DNA of 64,000 nt from Colocasia esculenta (taxonomy: Eukaryota; Streptophyta; Magnoliopsida; Alismatales; Araceae), in NCBI GenBank assembly GCA_014218235.1, contig CM024760.1, positions 71,488,961-71,552,960 of the forward strand, read 5' to 3'. The notes below the pieces were generated by a model, which was given only the letters and a program-made list of their open reading frames with translations, had not been told where the DNA came from and searched no databases. The position numbers were made by a program, and so were the translations under genes. Shown here piece by piece: positions 1-11,178 of the stretch. How positions within the stretch are numbered: the first letter of the stretch is position 1; the number at the start of each line of letters is the position of its first letter.

Positions 1-1442
1 TCATGAGTGGGGTAATTCTCCTCTGCCGGCTTCAATTGCCTGGTCGCATAAGCTATCACTTTGCCATGCTGCATAAGTACTGCACCAAGCCCTCTTCTTG
101 AAGCATCTGTGTATACAACAAAATCACCATTTCTTGTCGGTAATGCCAATATGGGTGCTGATGTAAGCCTTTTCTTCAACTCCATAAAACTTTTCTGACA
201 TTCACCGGACCACACAAATGGCACACCCTTCCTGGTTAATTTGGTCATGGGTGCCACAATCTTAGAAAAATCTTGTATGAAGCGCCTATAATAACCTGCC
301 AACCCTAGAAAGCTTCTAATCTCAGTGATTGTCTTAGGCACTTCCCATTTCATCATTGCTTCCACTTTACTCGGGTCCACTGCCACTCCTTTAGCTGAGA
401 TGACATGACCCAGAAACTGCATCTCTTTCAGCCAAAATTCACACTTACTGAATTTACAAACAACTGGTTATCCTTTAACAGCTGCAGGGTAAACCTCAAA
501 TGAGATGCATGCTCCTCTTCGGATGCTGAATAAATCAGAATATCATCTATAAAGACCACAATGAATTGGTCCAAATATGGATGAAAAATTCTATTCATCA
601 GATCCATAAAACCTGCAGGAGCATTGGTCAGCCCAAATGGCATAACCACAAATTCATAGTGACCATATTTGGTTATGAATGCTGTTTTATCTATATCCTC
701 CTCTTTAATTCTCAACTGATGGTACCCAGACCTCAAATCAATTTTAGAAAATACCTTTACTGATTGTAACTAATCAAACAGATCATCTATTCTTGGTAGC
801 GGGTACTTATTTTTAATGGTCACATCATTCAACTTCCTATAATCAATACACATACGAAAACTTCCTTCTTTCTTTTTCACAAATAACACCGGTGCTCCCC
901 ACGGGGAATGACTTGGTCTAATAAACCCTTTCTGCAACAGCTCTTCTAATTGCCTTTTCAATTCTTTAAGTTCTGCTGGTGCCATCCGATATGGTGCTTT
1001 TAGAGATCGGCATGGTACCTGGCAGTAACTCAATGGTAAAGTCCACCTCTCTATGTGGAGCTAAACCAGGTAAATCTTTCGGAAAAACATCAGCAAATTC
1101 CCTAACCACGGGAACTGCCTCCACTGACTGACTAGCCTCTACCAGACTAACTGAGGCTAAATAAGCCACACACCTTGCATTTATTAGCTTTCTAGCTCTT
1201 ATTGCAGAAATTATAAACTTAGAAGTACAGAAAGGCATACCTTGATACTCAAACACTGAACCATTAGGATGGCAGAACCTGATCCTCTTCTTTCTGCAAT
1301 CTAATAGTGCTCCATAGGCTTCAAGCCAATCCATTCCCAGAATAATATCATAGTCGGTCAACTGCAAAGCATATAACTGACCCGGGATCTGGTTTCCTTC
1401 AATCACGACAGGAGCTTCATCTATATAGCTCGAAGTGAGCAT
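1..1442 (-). pseudogene. G1 pol: protease end, reverse transcriptase and start of RNase H (Ty3/gypsy, broken)
   Basis: Minus-strand gypsy polymerase continuing off the left edge. Reading down from 1442 I see the protease-RT linker (ILGMDWLEAYGA), then the RT start (FADVFPKDLPGLAPHREVDF), the finger motif CIDYRKLND near 840, SKIDLRSGYHQLRIKE, MPFGLTNAP near 640 and an intact catalytic box FIDDILIYS near 550. Below 430 a different frame gives the connection domain (SFLGLAGYYRRFIQDFSK) and RNase H (YTDASRRGLGAVLMQ, about 50-120). At least three frame breaks (about 1030, 770 and 430) make it a pseudogene although the catalytic Asp pair survives. The linker and RT wording is closest to chromovirus (Tekay/Del-like) elements from memory; lineage is inferred, the RT assignment is secure. 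Confidence 0.93.
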
Positions 1443-1451
1443 AAACTCACC

Positions 1452-1640
1452 TTAGGGAACCTCCACTACCAACTCACAGGATTCCTCTTTCAAAGGATGA
1501 ACCATACAATCCAGGAACTCTTCGAAAATAAAAGAATGAGAGGCACCCGAATCAAATAAGACTCTTGTTGAATAATCATAAATGGGTATAGTACCTTCGA
1601 TCATATTCGATGCCTCCGCCTGGGCTCGGGTGATAGCCAT
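1452..1640 (-). pseudogene. G1 aspartic protease fragment
   Basis: Short minus-strand open stretch carrying the retropepsin active site as VLFDSGASHSFI, the D-S-G-A-S form common in plant gypsy polyproteins. It lies between the gag zinc knuckle and the RT in the order expected for gag-PR-RT, and is separated from both by stops or frame changes, so it is part of one decayed polyprotein and not a separate gene. The product would cut the polyprotein inside virus-like particles. Confidence 0.88.
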
Positions 1641-1703
1641 AACCCGGCCCCTTCCCCGCTGCTGCGGTGCTCCTCTGCCACGACCTGCCTGTGGCTGCTG
1701 AAA

Positions 1704-2837
1704 CTACTGCGGCTGCTGCTGAACACCTCTTCCATATCCATATTCTCTCGGATAGGGGCAATTGCGGATCAAATGCCCTGGCTGATTACAGTTATAACAT
1801 CTATACCCTAGTGGAATAATGGGCTGTCTGGCAGTACTCTGCTGCGACTCCTCCACCTCTGGCCTACCACGACCTTGCTGAAATTGCTGTCGACCTCCCC
1901 ATCCTCTTCCTTTACCTTTAAATGCTTGCTTTAATTTCTGGCCCCACTTACCAAAACCTGATGAAGAAGGTCCTGCTGGTGCTTTACCCTTACTCACACC
2001 CACTGACTATTGCGGTAGCCGAAAACTACCTGAATCTGACTCACCCATCTGACGAGTCCTAATAGACCTTTCCAATGTAGCTGCCCTTTGAGCTGCTTCT
2101 TCCACTATTTTACACATGAGTGGCACTATTGCATTCTACAATTCTACTCTTAAACCCCGAATAAAATATTCAACCATCATATTATTATTCGATACTACAT
2201 AAGACGCATATCGGCTGAGTGCCATAAATTGCATATGGTACTCTAAAACTGAAGAGTTACCTTGCTGGAGTGTCTGGAACTGCTCTCTCTTCACTTGCTG
2301 CACTTGAATCGGAAAGAATGTATCGTTAAATACATCAAAAATTTCGGCCAAGTGATAGTCTCTTCTGTCCTGCCTGCGAAGGTGGTCTGCATCTTCAATC
2401 GCCACCATTCCAGTGCAAAACCCCTCAACTGATAGGCAGCTAGCACAACTCTATCTGCTGTCAGACACCTCATGGTCGTCAAGGCCCTCTCAATCTCATG
2501 GACCCAGTGTTCCGCTGTATCTGGATTCGGCCCTCCTGAATAAGTAGGTGGCTGCAATCTCAGAAACTTCTCAACTTGCATCACTGGTTCCTCTGCTACT
2601 AACATTGGCGGTGGTGGTGGCAAGGGTGCTACAAAAGGCACCTCTACTCCTGGCGGTGGCAGAACTATAGGTACAGTCTCTCCGTCCCCAGGTGGTACGG
2701 CAACCGGTGGTACCGGCGCCTGCTGATCCATCCTCATCCGAATATCGGTGAGGCTCTCCCAGATCCTTTCTATCATACGCTGAGTGTTCTCCTCTAGATC
2801 ATCTCCTCCACCACCCCAATCTCTTCTATCTGCCATT
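1704..2837 (-). pseudogene. G1 gag with CCHC zinc knuckle (broken)
   Basis: Minus-strand Gag. I place the start at the ATG at 2837 (MADRRDWGGGG) because the open frame upstream is only leader after the primer-binding site. A proline-rich stretch is followed by the retrotransposon gag core (FLRLQPPTYSGG, AEHWVHEIE, WRLKMQTTF). A one-base frame change near 2345 moves the frame into FNDTFFPIQVQQVKREQF and ends with YFIRGLRVEL near 2140. A third segment (2003-1704) is basic and glycine-rich and ends in the nucleic-acid-binding zinc knuckle CYNCNQPGHLIRNC near 1770. Role: capsid and RNA packaging of the element. At least two frame breaks. Confidence 0.9.
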
Positions 2838-2974
2838 TCAAACTTCTGCATAAACAAAACACCAAACAAAAACAAAACAACGGATCATTAAAAACCAAGG
2901 TCACTACCAGCAGTGTACTACTACAGAAATAAGGCTATGTAACCTTCTAGTTCCCTTATATTAACACGGACCTT

Positions 2975-2986
2975 GCTCTGATACCA
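2975..2986 (-). promoter_or_regulatory. G1 primer-binding site (tRNA-iMet)
   Basis: The plus strand reads GCTCTGATACCA, i.e. the minus strand reads TGGTATCAGAGC, the 12-nt complement of the 3' end of initiator methionine tRNA. It sits two bases from the TG at 2989 that ends the 5' LTR and about 140 bp ahead of gag, fixing both element polarity and the LTR edge. The same 12-mer primes E1, E2 and E3. Confidence 0.93.
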
Positions 2987-2988
2987 AC

Positions 2989-5150
2989 TGTGATGGAACG
3001 CCTCGCTCAAGCCCGTTAAACCAATAACAAGCTTGACTCGAGTCCGTCTCCCGCGAATGGGCCGTAGCCTCGCAAGGGATACCAAACACACGTCCGTGAA
3101 AACACAAAGGAACACACCATTTTATATATACATTCACAAGTTTACATAGCCATATGTCCTCAAAACTGAAAAGGAAGTACAAGAGCCTGGGGCATACCCC
3201 GAGGTGTAACTAAAAGAAAGCTACTACACTGCTGGAGGTGCTGGATCTGCTCCACTGCGACGCGGGTTTGAACCAGAAGACGGTAAAGAAACCTCCTGCT
3301 CGCCTTCACCTGTGGGGAGTAGGGGTGAGCCTTTCTAGTCACTGGCTCAGTAGGGAACTCCCTCAACACCGAGCAACCAGACACAGGTACGAAGCAGTAA
3401 ACTATGCTATCAATTTATACCACAACTAAGCAGGATATTAAAACTGTAAACATGCTTACCATCTGTCGACTATGTAAAGCAACTTTAATAAATAAGCGGA
3501 AAAACCAAATAGGTATATGAGCTAAAGTAGAGTCCGCCACACGCGAGCCACGTGAACTAGTTCGCGACACCAGTAACTGACTCAGACAAACTAACACAGG
3601 TCTACCTCTCAGTCTCGCAGCCACGGACGAAAGGTCCAGCTGCCGCTCCACGTGAAAAGGTCAAGCAACTGTGGAGACCAACTAAACACCACCACCTGCG
3701 GACCACACGGTCGCAGGCCCATGCCTGGCACCTCTAGAGACCCTGGCTTGGGCTCGCTAGAGTGAGGCACTGGAGAAGGACTAGCTTGGGACCAGTGTTG
3801 ACTACTGGTGTCCGTACCCCTAACTAAGAGCGCGCTACAAGTGACCAAAAGACAAGTACAGCAGTCACTGTCCCACTGTCATTGTTCCCTCAGCCAGATG
3901 TACAACTCAAGCAAAGGAGTGAGGGTGTCCAGGTCAGACGACACAGACCTCGACGCTACAACACAAGTACCGGGACAAAGCCCCGAGCTAACAGCCTGGC
4001 TCACAGAGAACCTGGGGCACCCAATTGGAGAGGTGACCACGGTAGGCGTCGTAGTACTCGCCACGTATACAAAACCATGTGCACGTCACACAAACCACGT
4101 GAAGACTCACATAACCGCGTGCACTAATAGTCCACTACACGTGAACACCATGTAAACACATAAAGAACCAGCTAACTGCGTACCCAGTATGCTAATCTCA
4201 GAAACCACGTGCACTAGGTGCACCACAAATACCAATGCACCGCTCGATATCATTAAATATTCAATATAACAACATTTAAATAAAAGCATGCTGGCGGCAA
4301 CATCGACTGCCGTCGATGGGATGTACACGGCAAGGTCTCTTGCCGTCTATCTCCCAGCTGAAGAACCTGGCGTCAATCGATGTTGACGCCAAGCTCCCCG
4401 CTACCAGCACTCACAGAAACCCTAGGCCAATTCCACAAGTGTCTCAGCCCCAAACTAGTGGGAAACACGATGAAACCTTCCTCTAACATCCATGTACTAT
4501 AAACAAACCGTAACAACATGTTTCACTAAGTAAATCAATCAAACCACCCTTTGACCCCGCATGGAATACCCTTACCCAAAAATACGAATAGCATGCTATT
4601 ACATGTTTTCATAGCACATCACGACATTCAAAAGAAAACTAAAGGGCGCTCCCAACCTCGGAACGCACATAAACCTCCTAAACATCTCTGATTCGCGCCA
4701 AACCTTCCGCGTTCTCCCACAGGAATCACGCCTTGCACTGGTGTTTCCTAGCATGATTGGTCACCGCCACTCGTTCTACGATCCCCTAACCAGCCTTTAG
4801 CAACCATTAGAAGCAGTAGGGGAGCAAAGGCGTGAAAGTAGGGCGAAGAAGAGTGAGAACCGAGTGGAAAAGCTGCCCTCGGGTGACCGTATATTCAACA
4901 GGTCGCACAGGTTGGCGTCGACATGGCTGCCGCCAATCAAACCGTCAAGGTTAGACGTCCATATCCCCTGTCGCCAAGTTCATAGAGTAAACGTCACATA
5001 CATGGACGCCAACCCATGTCAACGACCACCCTAGGCCGTCAACCCCTAATCAACTGCTGCAGACTCTGACTTACCTCAAGACCAAACCTGCACGCACCAC
5101 ACATTCGGACCATATTGGCCTCACAATGGCCACCACAACCATTACAAACA
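2989..5150 (-). repeat. G1 5' LTR (right edge approximate)
   Basis: The left edge is fixed by the primer-binding site two bases away and the TG at 2989. The right edge is inferred at about 5150, because coding sequence of the PMD pseudogene is recognisable from about 5189. A minus-strand TATA-like word (GAATATAC) lies near 4890. The LTR holds five CACGTG G-boxes (3549-4211), three consecutive perfect hairpins (4301-4391) and further GGCGTC/GACGCC words at 4910-5050. The wording near 3184 (GGGGCATACC followed by CGAGG) recurs near 45826 and 60655, so this LTR type is related to the tandem unit at 44-48 kb and to G5. No protein is encoded. The other LTR lies outside the window, so no target duplication can be checked. 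Confidence 0.72.
4301..4391. repeat. Three perfect hairpins in a row in the G1 LTR
   Basis: Three inverted repeats without mismatch follow one another: CATCGAC (4301-4307) with GTCGATG (4312-4318), loop 4 nt; ACGGCAAG (4327-4334) with CTTGCCGT (4339-4346), loop 4 nt; TGGCGTCAA (4368-4376) with TTGACGCCA (4383-4391), loop 6 nt. The stems are unrelated to one another, so this is repeated structure and not a simple tandem repeat. Confidence 0.9.
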
Positions 5151-5188
5151 TGATCCATAAGGATCCGAAAAAACACACGACGTTACAG

Positions 5189-6949
5189 GACCTGAGCCAG
5201 GTGGGGAGCTATGCGTGGGGAGCGGCATTCCTGGCGCATCAGTTTGACAGGTTGGGCTCCTCCGACAGGTAGACAGCCATCAGCGGCTTCTACCCCTTCC
5301 TTCAGGTACGCTCTCCTTCCCTTTCCCTTTTTTTTACTTATACTGCCTTTGATATTAATTGTGATCTGACAACGCCTTCATGTTCTTGCAGGTCTGGGCC
5401 TATCTCCACCTCCCTGGCCTGAGGAGGGGGACTTTGGAGTGACCGGGCCTTGTGCCCATAGCTCAGCGTTGGGTGCCGTGTCGTGACACGAACCCACTAG
5501 AGGACCAGCTAGCGTCCCTTCATGATGCAATTGATCTCTACCCTCAGCTAGATGTAAGTGTTCTAACCTTCTCTATTAGCTCAATTGGGTTTGAATTGAA
5601 TATTGATCAAATGTGCTTTGATGTGCAGGTGGTGTGGAAGCCATATCTAGAGGAGGTGGACGAGGGACAACCCTGGTTGGAGCCGGCCCGCCCCTACTTC
5701 GGTAGGTCGGTGTGGGTGCATGCTCTTAACCTTGTGCTACCTCTCCACCTCTATCTGACTCAGAGGTCCCTTGGCCTCCGTCAGAGTGCTGTAGAGTTTC
5801 CTAGCCGAGACCGGACCCCTAGGCCTGGATGGAGCTTCCGGGGACTCCACGACACCACTGACTGGTGCGTGAGGGCCCGCGAGTAGATTGATGACTGGGA
5901 GCACAGTGGCCGATGGGTTAGGTCCGACGCCGCGTCGGCGTCCGACGATGCTTGCCTGCAGGCATTTGCCTTGAAATATGGGGCAAGGGTCTACAGGGGC
6001 ACGAGACGACAGGTAAATCTCTAAACTCAGACTCCATGAATTGTTCTTTATTGAATTGAGCTGAAAGATCTGGATGAATTGCAGGTGGACGTGACCGGAG
6101 AGGTTGCCTCACTCCGGGCCTTGCTGCATTTGGCAGTACAGGACCGGGAGATAGCTCGGAGGGAGGTGGAGCAGCTTGTAAGTACCTACTCAGACTTCAA
6201 TAACTTACCAATTCCTTTTAGCTGATTAAGAAACTGACAAGTGATGTATGTGCAGCGGACGGAGCTAGCAGGTGCGAGGAGGGAACAGGCCGGTGCATCC
6301 TCTTCCAGAGCAGCGGCAGAGGGCTCCCAGTCGGATCTCGTAGATCAGCTGGCGAGTGCGGTGAGGAGGGCTGAGGAGGCTGAGTCTGAGCTGACAGAGA
6401 GGGTAAGTATGGTAGTGATTTGAATTGGATTTGATTTATGCTTGGCACTGACTTGATTTTTCACAGGTGATAGAGCTGGAGACCGCCACTAGTCAGGCGA
6501 CCTACTGGCGGTAGCAAGCTGATACAGTGGCAGCATCAGTCGCCCATTGGCACCTCCAGGCAGAGACGTTGACAACGGAGGTGGGCCGGCTGCGTACACA
6601 GGCAGACGAGATGATGAGCGAGTTGGCGAGGCTACGCACGCAGGGACCAGCCGCAGATCAGGCAGAGTTGACCCGGCTGCGTACCAAGTTAGTCATGCAG
6701 CAGACCCTAGCTCGGGAGCTTTGGGGTATAGTGATGGCCATAGGCCAGTCCCGGAGCAGGAGCAGGAGCAGGGTGAGTGGGGCCAGTGGTGCCTTCATTG
6801 GGAAGTTCTTAGCTGGTTCCTCCAGTCGCCGGAGGAACAAGGAGGAGGAGGACCTAGCAGGAGAGGCGAGTGCTCGGGGTGCTAAGGGTGGAGAGATGCC
6901 ACCCCCACCCGACAGGCAGGAGGGATCAGGGAAGAGTGGTGGTGGATAG
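5189..6949 (+). pseudogene. Plant mobile domain (aminotransferase-like) gene fragment with six exons, antisense within G2
   Basis: Coding fits only if five short GT-AG introns are removed: exons about 5189-5305, 5392-5553, 5629-6012, 6085-6177, 6256-6402 and 6467-6949, ending in TAG. The introns are 64-86 bp, all phase 0, with GTAAGT-like donors and TGCAG or CACAG acceptors. Exons 1-3 give a plant-mobile-domain pattern (SYAWGAAFLAHQFDRL, ISGFYPFLQ-VWAYLHLP, VVWKPYL, DWCVRARE). Exons 4-6 encode a coiled coil rich in Arg/Glu heptads, then a Ser/Arg stretch and a basic tail. The N-terminal half of the domain is missing. In-frame stops at 5270, 5440, 5884 and 6512 mark a pseudogene. PMD proteins occur both as host genes (MAIN/MAIL1 type) and as passengers of plant transposons. 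The antisense position 3' of a Tat-type pol suggests a passenger. Assignment is by remembered family pattern, not by search. Confidence 0.72.
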
Positions 6950-7079
6950 TGAGGAGCTTGTGAGCCACCTCCCCTTTTTATCTTTGTACATGATGCATAT
7001 CTTTAGTGGATCTTTTATGTTATATGCCAATGTTTATGATTGAATGATTTGAGATTGACACGAGTGTGACATGAGGTCC

Positions 7080-7110
<31 letters not shown>

Positions 7111-7980
7111 TGAGAGAGAGAGAGAGAGAGAGAGAAACTGAGTACGTCATTGCGCTTGTTCTAGAGATCCCTGCCCCTGCACACTTAGCAAAATAGGTTA
7201 GATCTGCCCTTTGGCTCAGCCCCTTGCATTAAACAGGGAATGACTTCAACTTCGTAAAAGTCAAAGGGCTGAGCCTTATTTAAATAAGCGAAAGTAAATG
7301 AAATAATGTATGCTAAAAGAAAATGATATGTACATCTATTTTTTTATTTTGTGATTTTGTGATTTATTTTCTTTTTTTGGGTTTTCTAAATTTTTTTTGT
7401 GGGTTTTGGGATTTTCTATTTTTTTTGGATTTTGGGATTTTCTATTTTTTTTTATTTTGGGATTTTATATTTTATATTTTTTTGTTTTTGAATTTTGGGA
7501 TTTTTCAAATATCGACACCTTCTACGCTTGAGAGATCAGCTAGGATTTTCACCTTCCATCTTACACTTGTCAAAACATCTTCTGGGTACATTATGCATTA
7601 ATACTTGGCTTCCCTAATGGTGATTGCCCCTGGTCGCCAGTGTTCCTTCATAGACCAAGTGCGGGTAGTTCTGATCATTAGGACGAGGAAGATTTAAGGG
7701 GATAAGACTTGGCGTAGGTGATTGGAATGCCGACTTGTTTGACTCGCAAGGGTGCATCACACATGGATTCCGTCTGTTGTCCAGAGACTTGATGGTCATT
7801 GCTTTCAATTTGGGGCATGCGTACCACCGGGCTCAAGGGCGTCCCGCGGGGAACTGTACTGCCAGTCTTTGCCATGCCCCTATTCTCATTTTTCTTTCGC
7901 TCATTTGTTGTTCTTTTTGTTATTTCTTTCTTTTGAACTGACCGTCCCTCTTTGAGACTTCATTCGCACATGGTCTACAC
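6950..7980. other. Non-coding 3' region of G2 with (GA)n and T-rich tracts
   Basis: No credible protein. It contains a GA microsatellite (about 7078-7135) and a stretch at 7340-7510 where TTTGGGATTTTCTATTTTTT-like phrases repeat. The minus-strand G2 integrase ends at 11179; removing solo LTR S1 joins this stretch directly to the 250 bp beyond integrase. It is therefore most simply the untranslated 3' part of G2. I could not find the G2 3' LTR here: the terminal word seen at 44214-44226 does not recur. Confidence 0.5.
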
Positions 7981-8379
7981 TGTCACGCCCCAACGCGGAA
8001 TATCGGAGCGCGAAGGCAGTTGCAAGAAAAGGTATAGAGCAAGTACTAGACATCAAACCATTGCACATTGAATAATGCTAAAGTAAATCTTTCTCATTAA
8101 TAACTTTTCTGTGTCTAGTTACAACCACTAATATCAGAGCCATTCTACAGGGCCCAATTACATTGCAATAAAAGAAAATACTAACTAGAACTCTAAGATA
8201 ACATAATGACTCAAGGGTACTCCTGGCTTCACTCTTGGTCATTCCCTTCCTCGTGAGTGTATGTGTCATCCTCGGTCTCACCTGAGAACACAACATCAAA
8301 TAACGTAGGGTGAGCGATAACGCCCAGTAGGACTTAAATCTCAGGCTCAAGCAGGCTTTAAATAATTAACGCATTTAAT

Positions 8380-8640
8380 GGCAGAGTGTCTAGAGATAGC
8401 AGGTACAAGAGAGTCAAATATAGTAAGAGATAGCACAACAGGTAACAAGATAGCACAATAGCACGAGATCGCGTATAGTTTCCAAAATAGCACAAGTACC
8501 GAGTATAGCACGAATAGCAGAATGGCCATAGCACAACTAGCACAAGTATAGTAATAGCACGACGAATATAGCACTTGTTTGTCATTCTAGACATCGAGAG
8601 AGTATAGCACGTTTGTGTTTTTGATTGTCATATAGATAGT
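8380..8640. repeat. TAGCAC low-complexity array in S1
   Basis: Irregular repetition of AGCAC/ATAGCAC words (about a dozen in 260 bp). The inverted counterpart, GTGCTA words, lies at 59700-59870 in the G3 LTR, so the array belongs to this LTR family and was not acquired at this site. Confidence 0.75.
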
Positions 8641-9724
8641 CGAGATAGATAGCACTTGAGTGTAATGCCAAACACTCTGATCATTTAACTCCCATGGGCA
8701 CTAGCACTTTCGGGCGCACATCCCAGGACCAGATCGGGCCCTTTATTTATTGCCAGGCATTGGTTATATTGTTTATCTTTAGACAATCAGTCAATGGCCA
8801 GTATAGAGTACCAAGAAATAGATAAGAGCACTAGATGAATAGACGAGATAGTGGAGTGAACGTGAATAGGTGAGCGAGTAGAGTATAGATGAGAGATAAT
8901 GGACATTGCACGTAATACGTCGAGTAATCAGGCGATAGTAACAGTTGCACAACACGCGCACTTGGTGTTGGCAGTCAGGTGGAACTCACGACCCTACCAC
9001 TGGCCTTGTTATGCACAGGTCCAGAGGTCCGGCGTGATTTAAGACGAGAGTGAATCTCTAATAGCCGTTTGGATCATATAGATCCCTAAAGGGTATCGTA
9101 GGTATTAGGGTACAACCGGCTCGTCGACCATGTGGGAATCCATGATCAGAGGAGACTTATGGAGGCCTTGTGCAAGAGTTCACTAGTCCGGCGAAAGGAA
9201 TATCCGACGGAGAGTTCACCACAAGCCAAGTAAAGTGTGTATATAAAACATGTGCTCGACGTTTCTAGAGGAATTCTAGAACAGTGGAGCGTCGATATCG
9301 GTATATAAACAACGCAAGAAACGAATACAAGTCCTTTAAAATAGGGCAATTACTATACTTTATTTCGGTAATTTACCAGATACATTATGAGATATTTTCT
9401 GCAAGATTTCAGCCATAAATGGATGGTTCAAGTGTGTGCAAGTGCAAGAGAAATCATAGATAGAAATAAGTCGTGAACATGTATTTTAAATCATTCAATA
9501 TAGCACCATTTTTAAGTAGGGTTTTTACTGGGGTATAACGGTAAGAAGGCGTAAGGATTATTTAGAAAGTGACAAAAATATTTTTCATGGGTTTTCAGAC
9601 AAAACTCTGAGAAGGCGACATAGGCCTGTATAGAAGGCGACAGAGCAGAGCAGATCGCGACAGGGGGTTACACAGAAGGCGACAGAGCTGTCTTGCTCAG
9701 GCGGCCAGAACGCGACGGGTGTCC

Positions 9725-9745
9725 TGTCGCGTTGAGAACGCGACA
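9725..9745. repeat. Perfect 9-bp hairpin in S1
   Basis: TGTCGCGTT (9725-9733), loop GAG, AACGCGACA (9737-9745). It stands inside a 200-bp stretch with many further GCGAC/GTCGC words. The related G3 LTR has a different hairpin at the corresponding area (51889-51910). Confidence 0.9.
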
Positions 9746-11178
9746 AGAAGGGCGTCGCGACGGGCTTGAGAAGGCGACGTGTCGGGCAGTCGCTTTCTCA
9801 GGTCCGTGGCCTGGGTCTGACAGAGTTCTGCTCTGTCTTGGATTGCGGTCCAGAAACTTGCCTTTTTGACATAGGTAGTTCAGAAAATCATAACTAATTG
9901 TATACATGATGAAAAATCATGAAATCAGGGGCAAATGAAACTAGACATGCGAGAGTACTTCCAGAAAATAGGAATTCGAGAGAGAGCATGATTTGAACAT
10001 GGTTTGAGGACGAACAAGAACAAGTAACATAGAACATGCTACAGGGAGTAAGATCGATTTAATTCGAGTAACATGCTCAACAGAATTTAGGGCTTTTAGG
10101 GGCAAAAGATGCCTATCATGCATCAGTATCTCCCATAAAAATATGGAGGCATGAGATAGAGTATGCAAGGAGATATGAATTAAGCATGAAGGTTCGGGGT
10201 CATAAGAGTTGCAGAACATGAAAAATCAAGAACTAAAGATATACTCGATGGAAAATTATGAAACTTGAGGGTTTCGTTCCTGATAGATGATACATCCTAC
10301 AGAAAAGTTTCATGGTTTATGCTTGTGAGAATGCCTACCTTTGACTCAATTTATCTTCTAGGGCTAGAACTTGAAGAACGGGGTTGAGAGCTTGAAAGCT
10401 TCTTCTTCCCACGAAATCTCCTCCTCCTTGGCCTCTCCTCCTGGTCCAGGAATCCTTTGGCACGAGCTTGGGTCGGCCATGAGGGTTTTAGGAGAAGTAT
10501 TTAAGCTTCTCCTCTTTCTATTTCCTAATAGGACTCTAACTCCTATTAAATTCCGAATTTCCTCTTTCCTAACCTCCTTCCAAGCTTTCCAATCCCTATT
10601 TAGACTTGGAAGAGATCCAAATTCGTGCTAATCCATATGGGGTAGGTTTAGGAATCCAACTCCTACTCAAACTTCCTATTTAATGCATTAAATACCTCTT
10701 TTCTATTTAGGTAATAATTTAGTTACGAATTTAGGGTATTTTCCTATTATTCTCTTTTATAAATTCTTATTTTTGACCCAATAATTTCTAGAAGATCCAT
10801 TAAGCAAAGCCCATTACTCTTTTCCATCTAATGGGTTTTATTTAATGCTCTGTTTAAATATCCATTTAGCCAGGTTTTAAATTCTTTATTTAAATTTTTA
10901 TTTTTCGTAAAAATTCAGGTTGCTACATACACCCTCACTCGTCTACAAGTCAACATCCTTTTGCCTTTAAACCTTGTCCGATTAAGAGGAGAAAGACCTT
11001 CACTCCCCTACACTAGGGCTAAGTAGGAACACTTTTGACTAAGGGGAATTCACCAGAGGTCGCCGTGTTGTGTGTGTTGACTGAACCTTGAAATTGTCTG
11101 ATAGCAATACAAATGGATGTGAAACTCACAGCTGTTAATATTCTTTTGCAAAATGGTGTCGCCATTGAAAATATTTTA

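Larger units (their letters stand above)
7981..10927 (-). mobile_element. S1: solo LTR of a chromovirus-type gypsy element, TSD TACAC
   Basis: Begins TGTCACGCCCC on the plus strand and ends GTTGCTACA, i.e. TGTAGCAACC...GGGCGTGACA on the minus strand. It is flanked by perfect 5-bp duplications TACAC at 7976-7980 and 10928-10932. Over its length it matches the 3' LTR of G3 in inverted orientation: for example 8950-9120 against 52733-52900, and 7983-8030 against 60250-60298. No internal domain remains, so the original element was lost by LTR-LTR recombination. A TATA-like word lies near 10494 (minus strand), followed by a pyrimidine-rich leader. GCGAC words and a perfect hairpin (9725-9745) lie at 9600-9800. 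It sits in the 3' region of G2. Confidence 0.93.

Noticed and set aside
7078..7135. (GA)n tract as a regulatory GAGA element
   Set aside because: Simple microsatellite with no supporting promoter context.
5100..7980. 3' LTR of G2
   Set aside because: The terminal sequence at 44214-44226 does not recur and no second copy of 41.7-44.2 kb text was found, so the 3' LTR is missing or beyond recognition.
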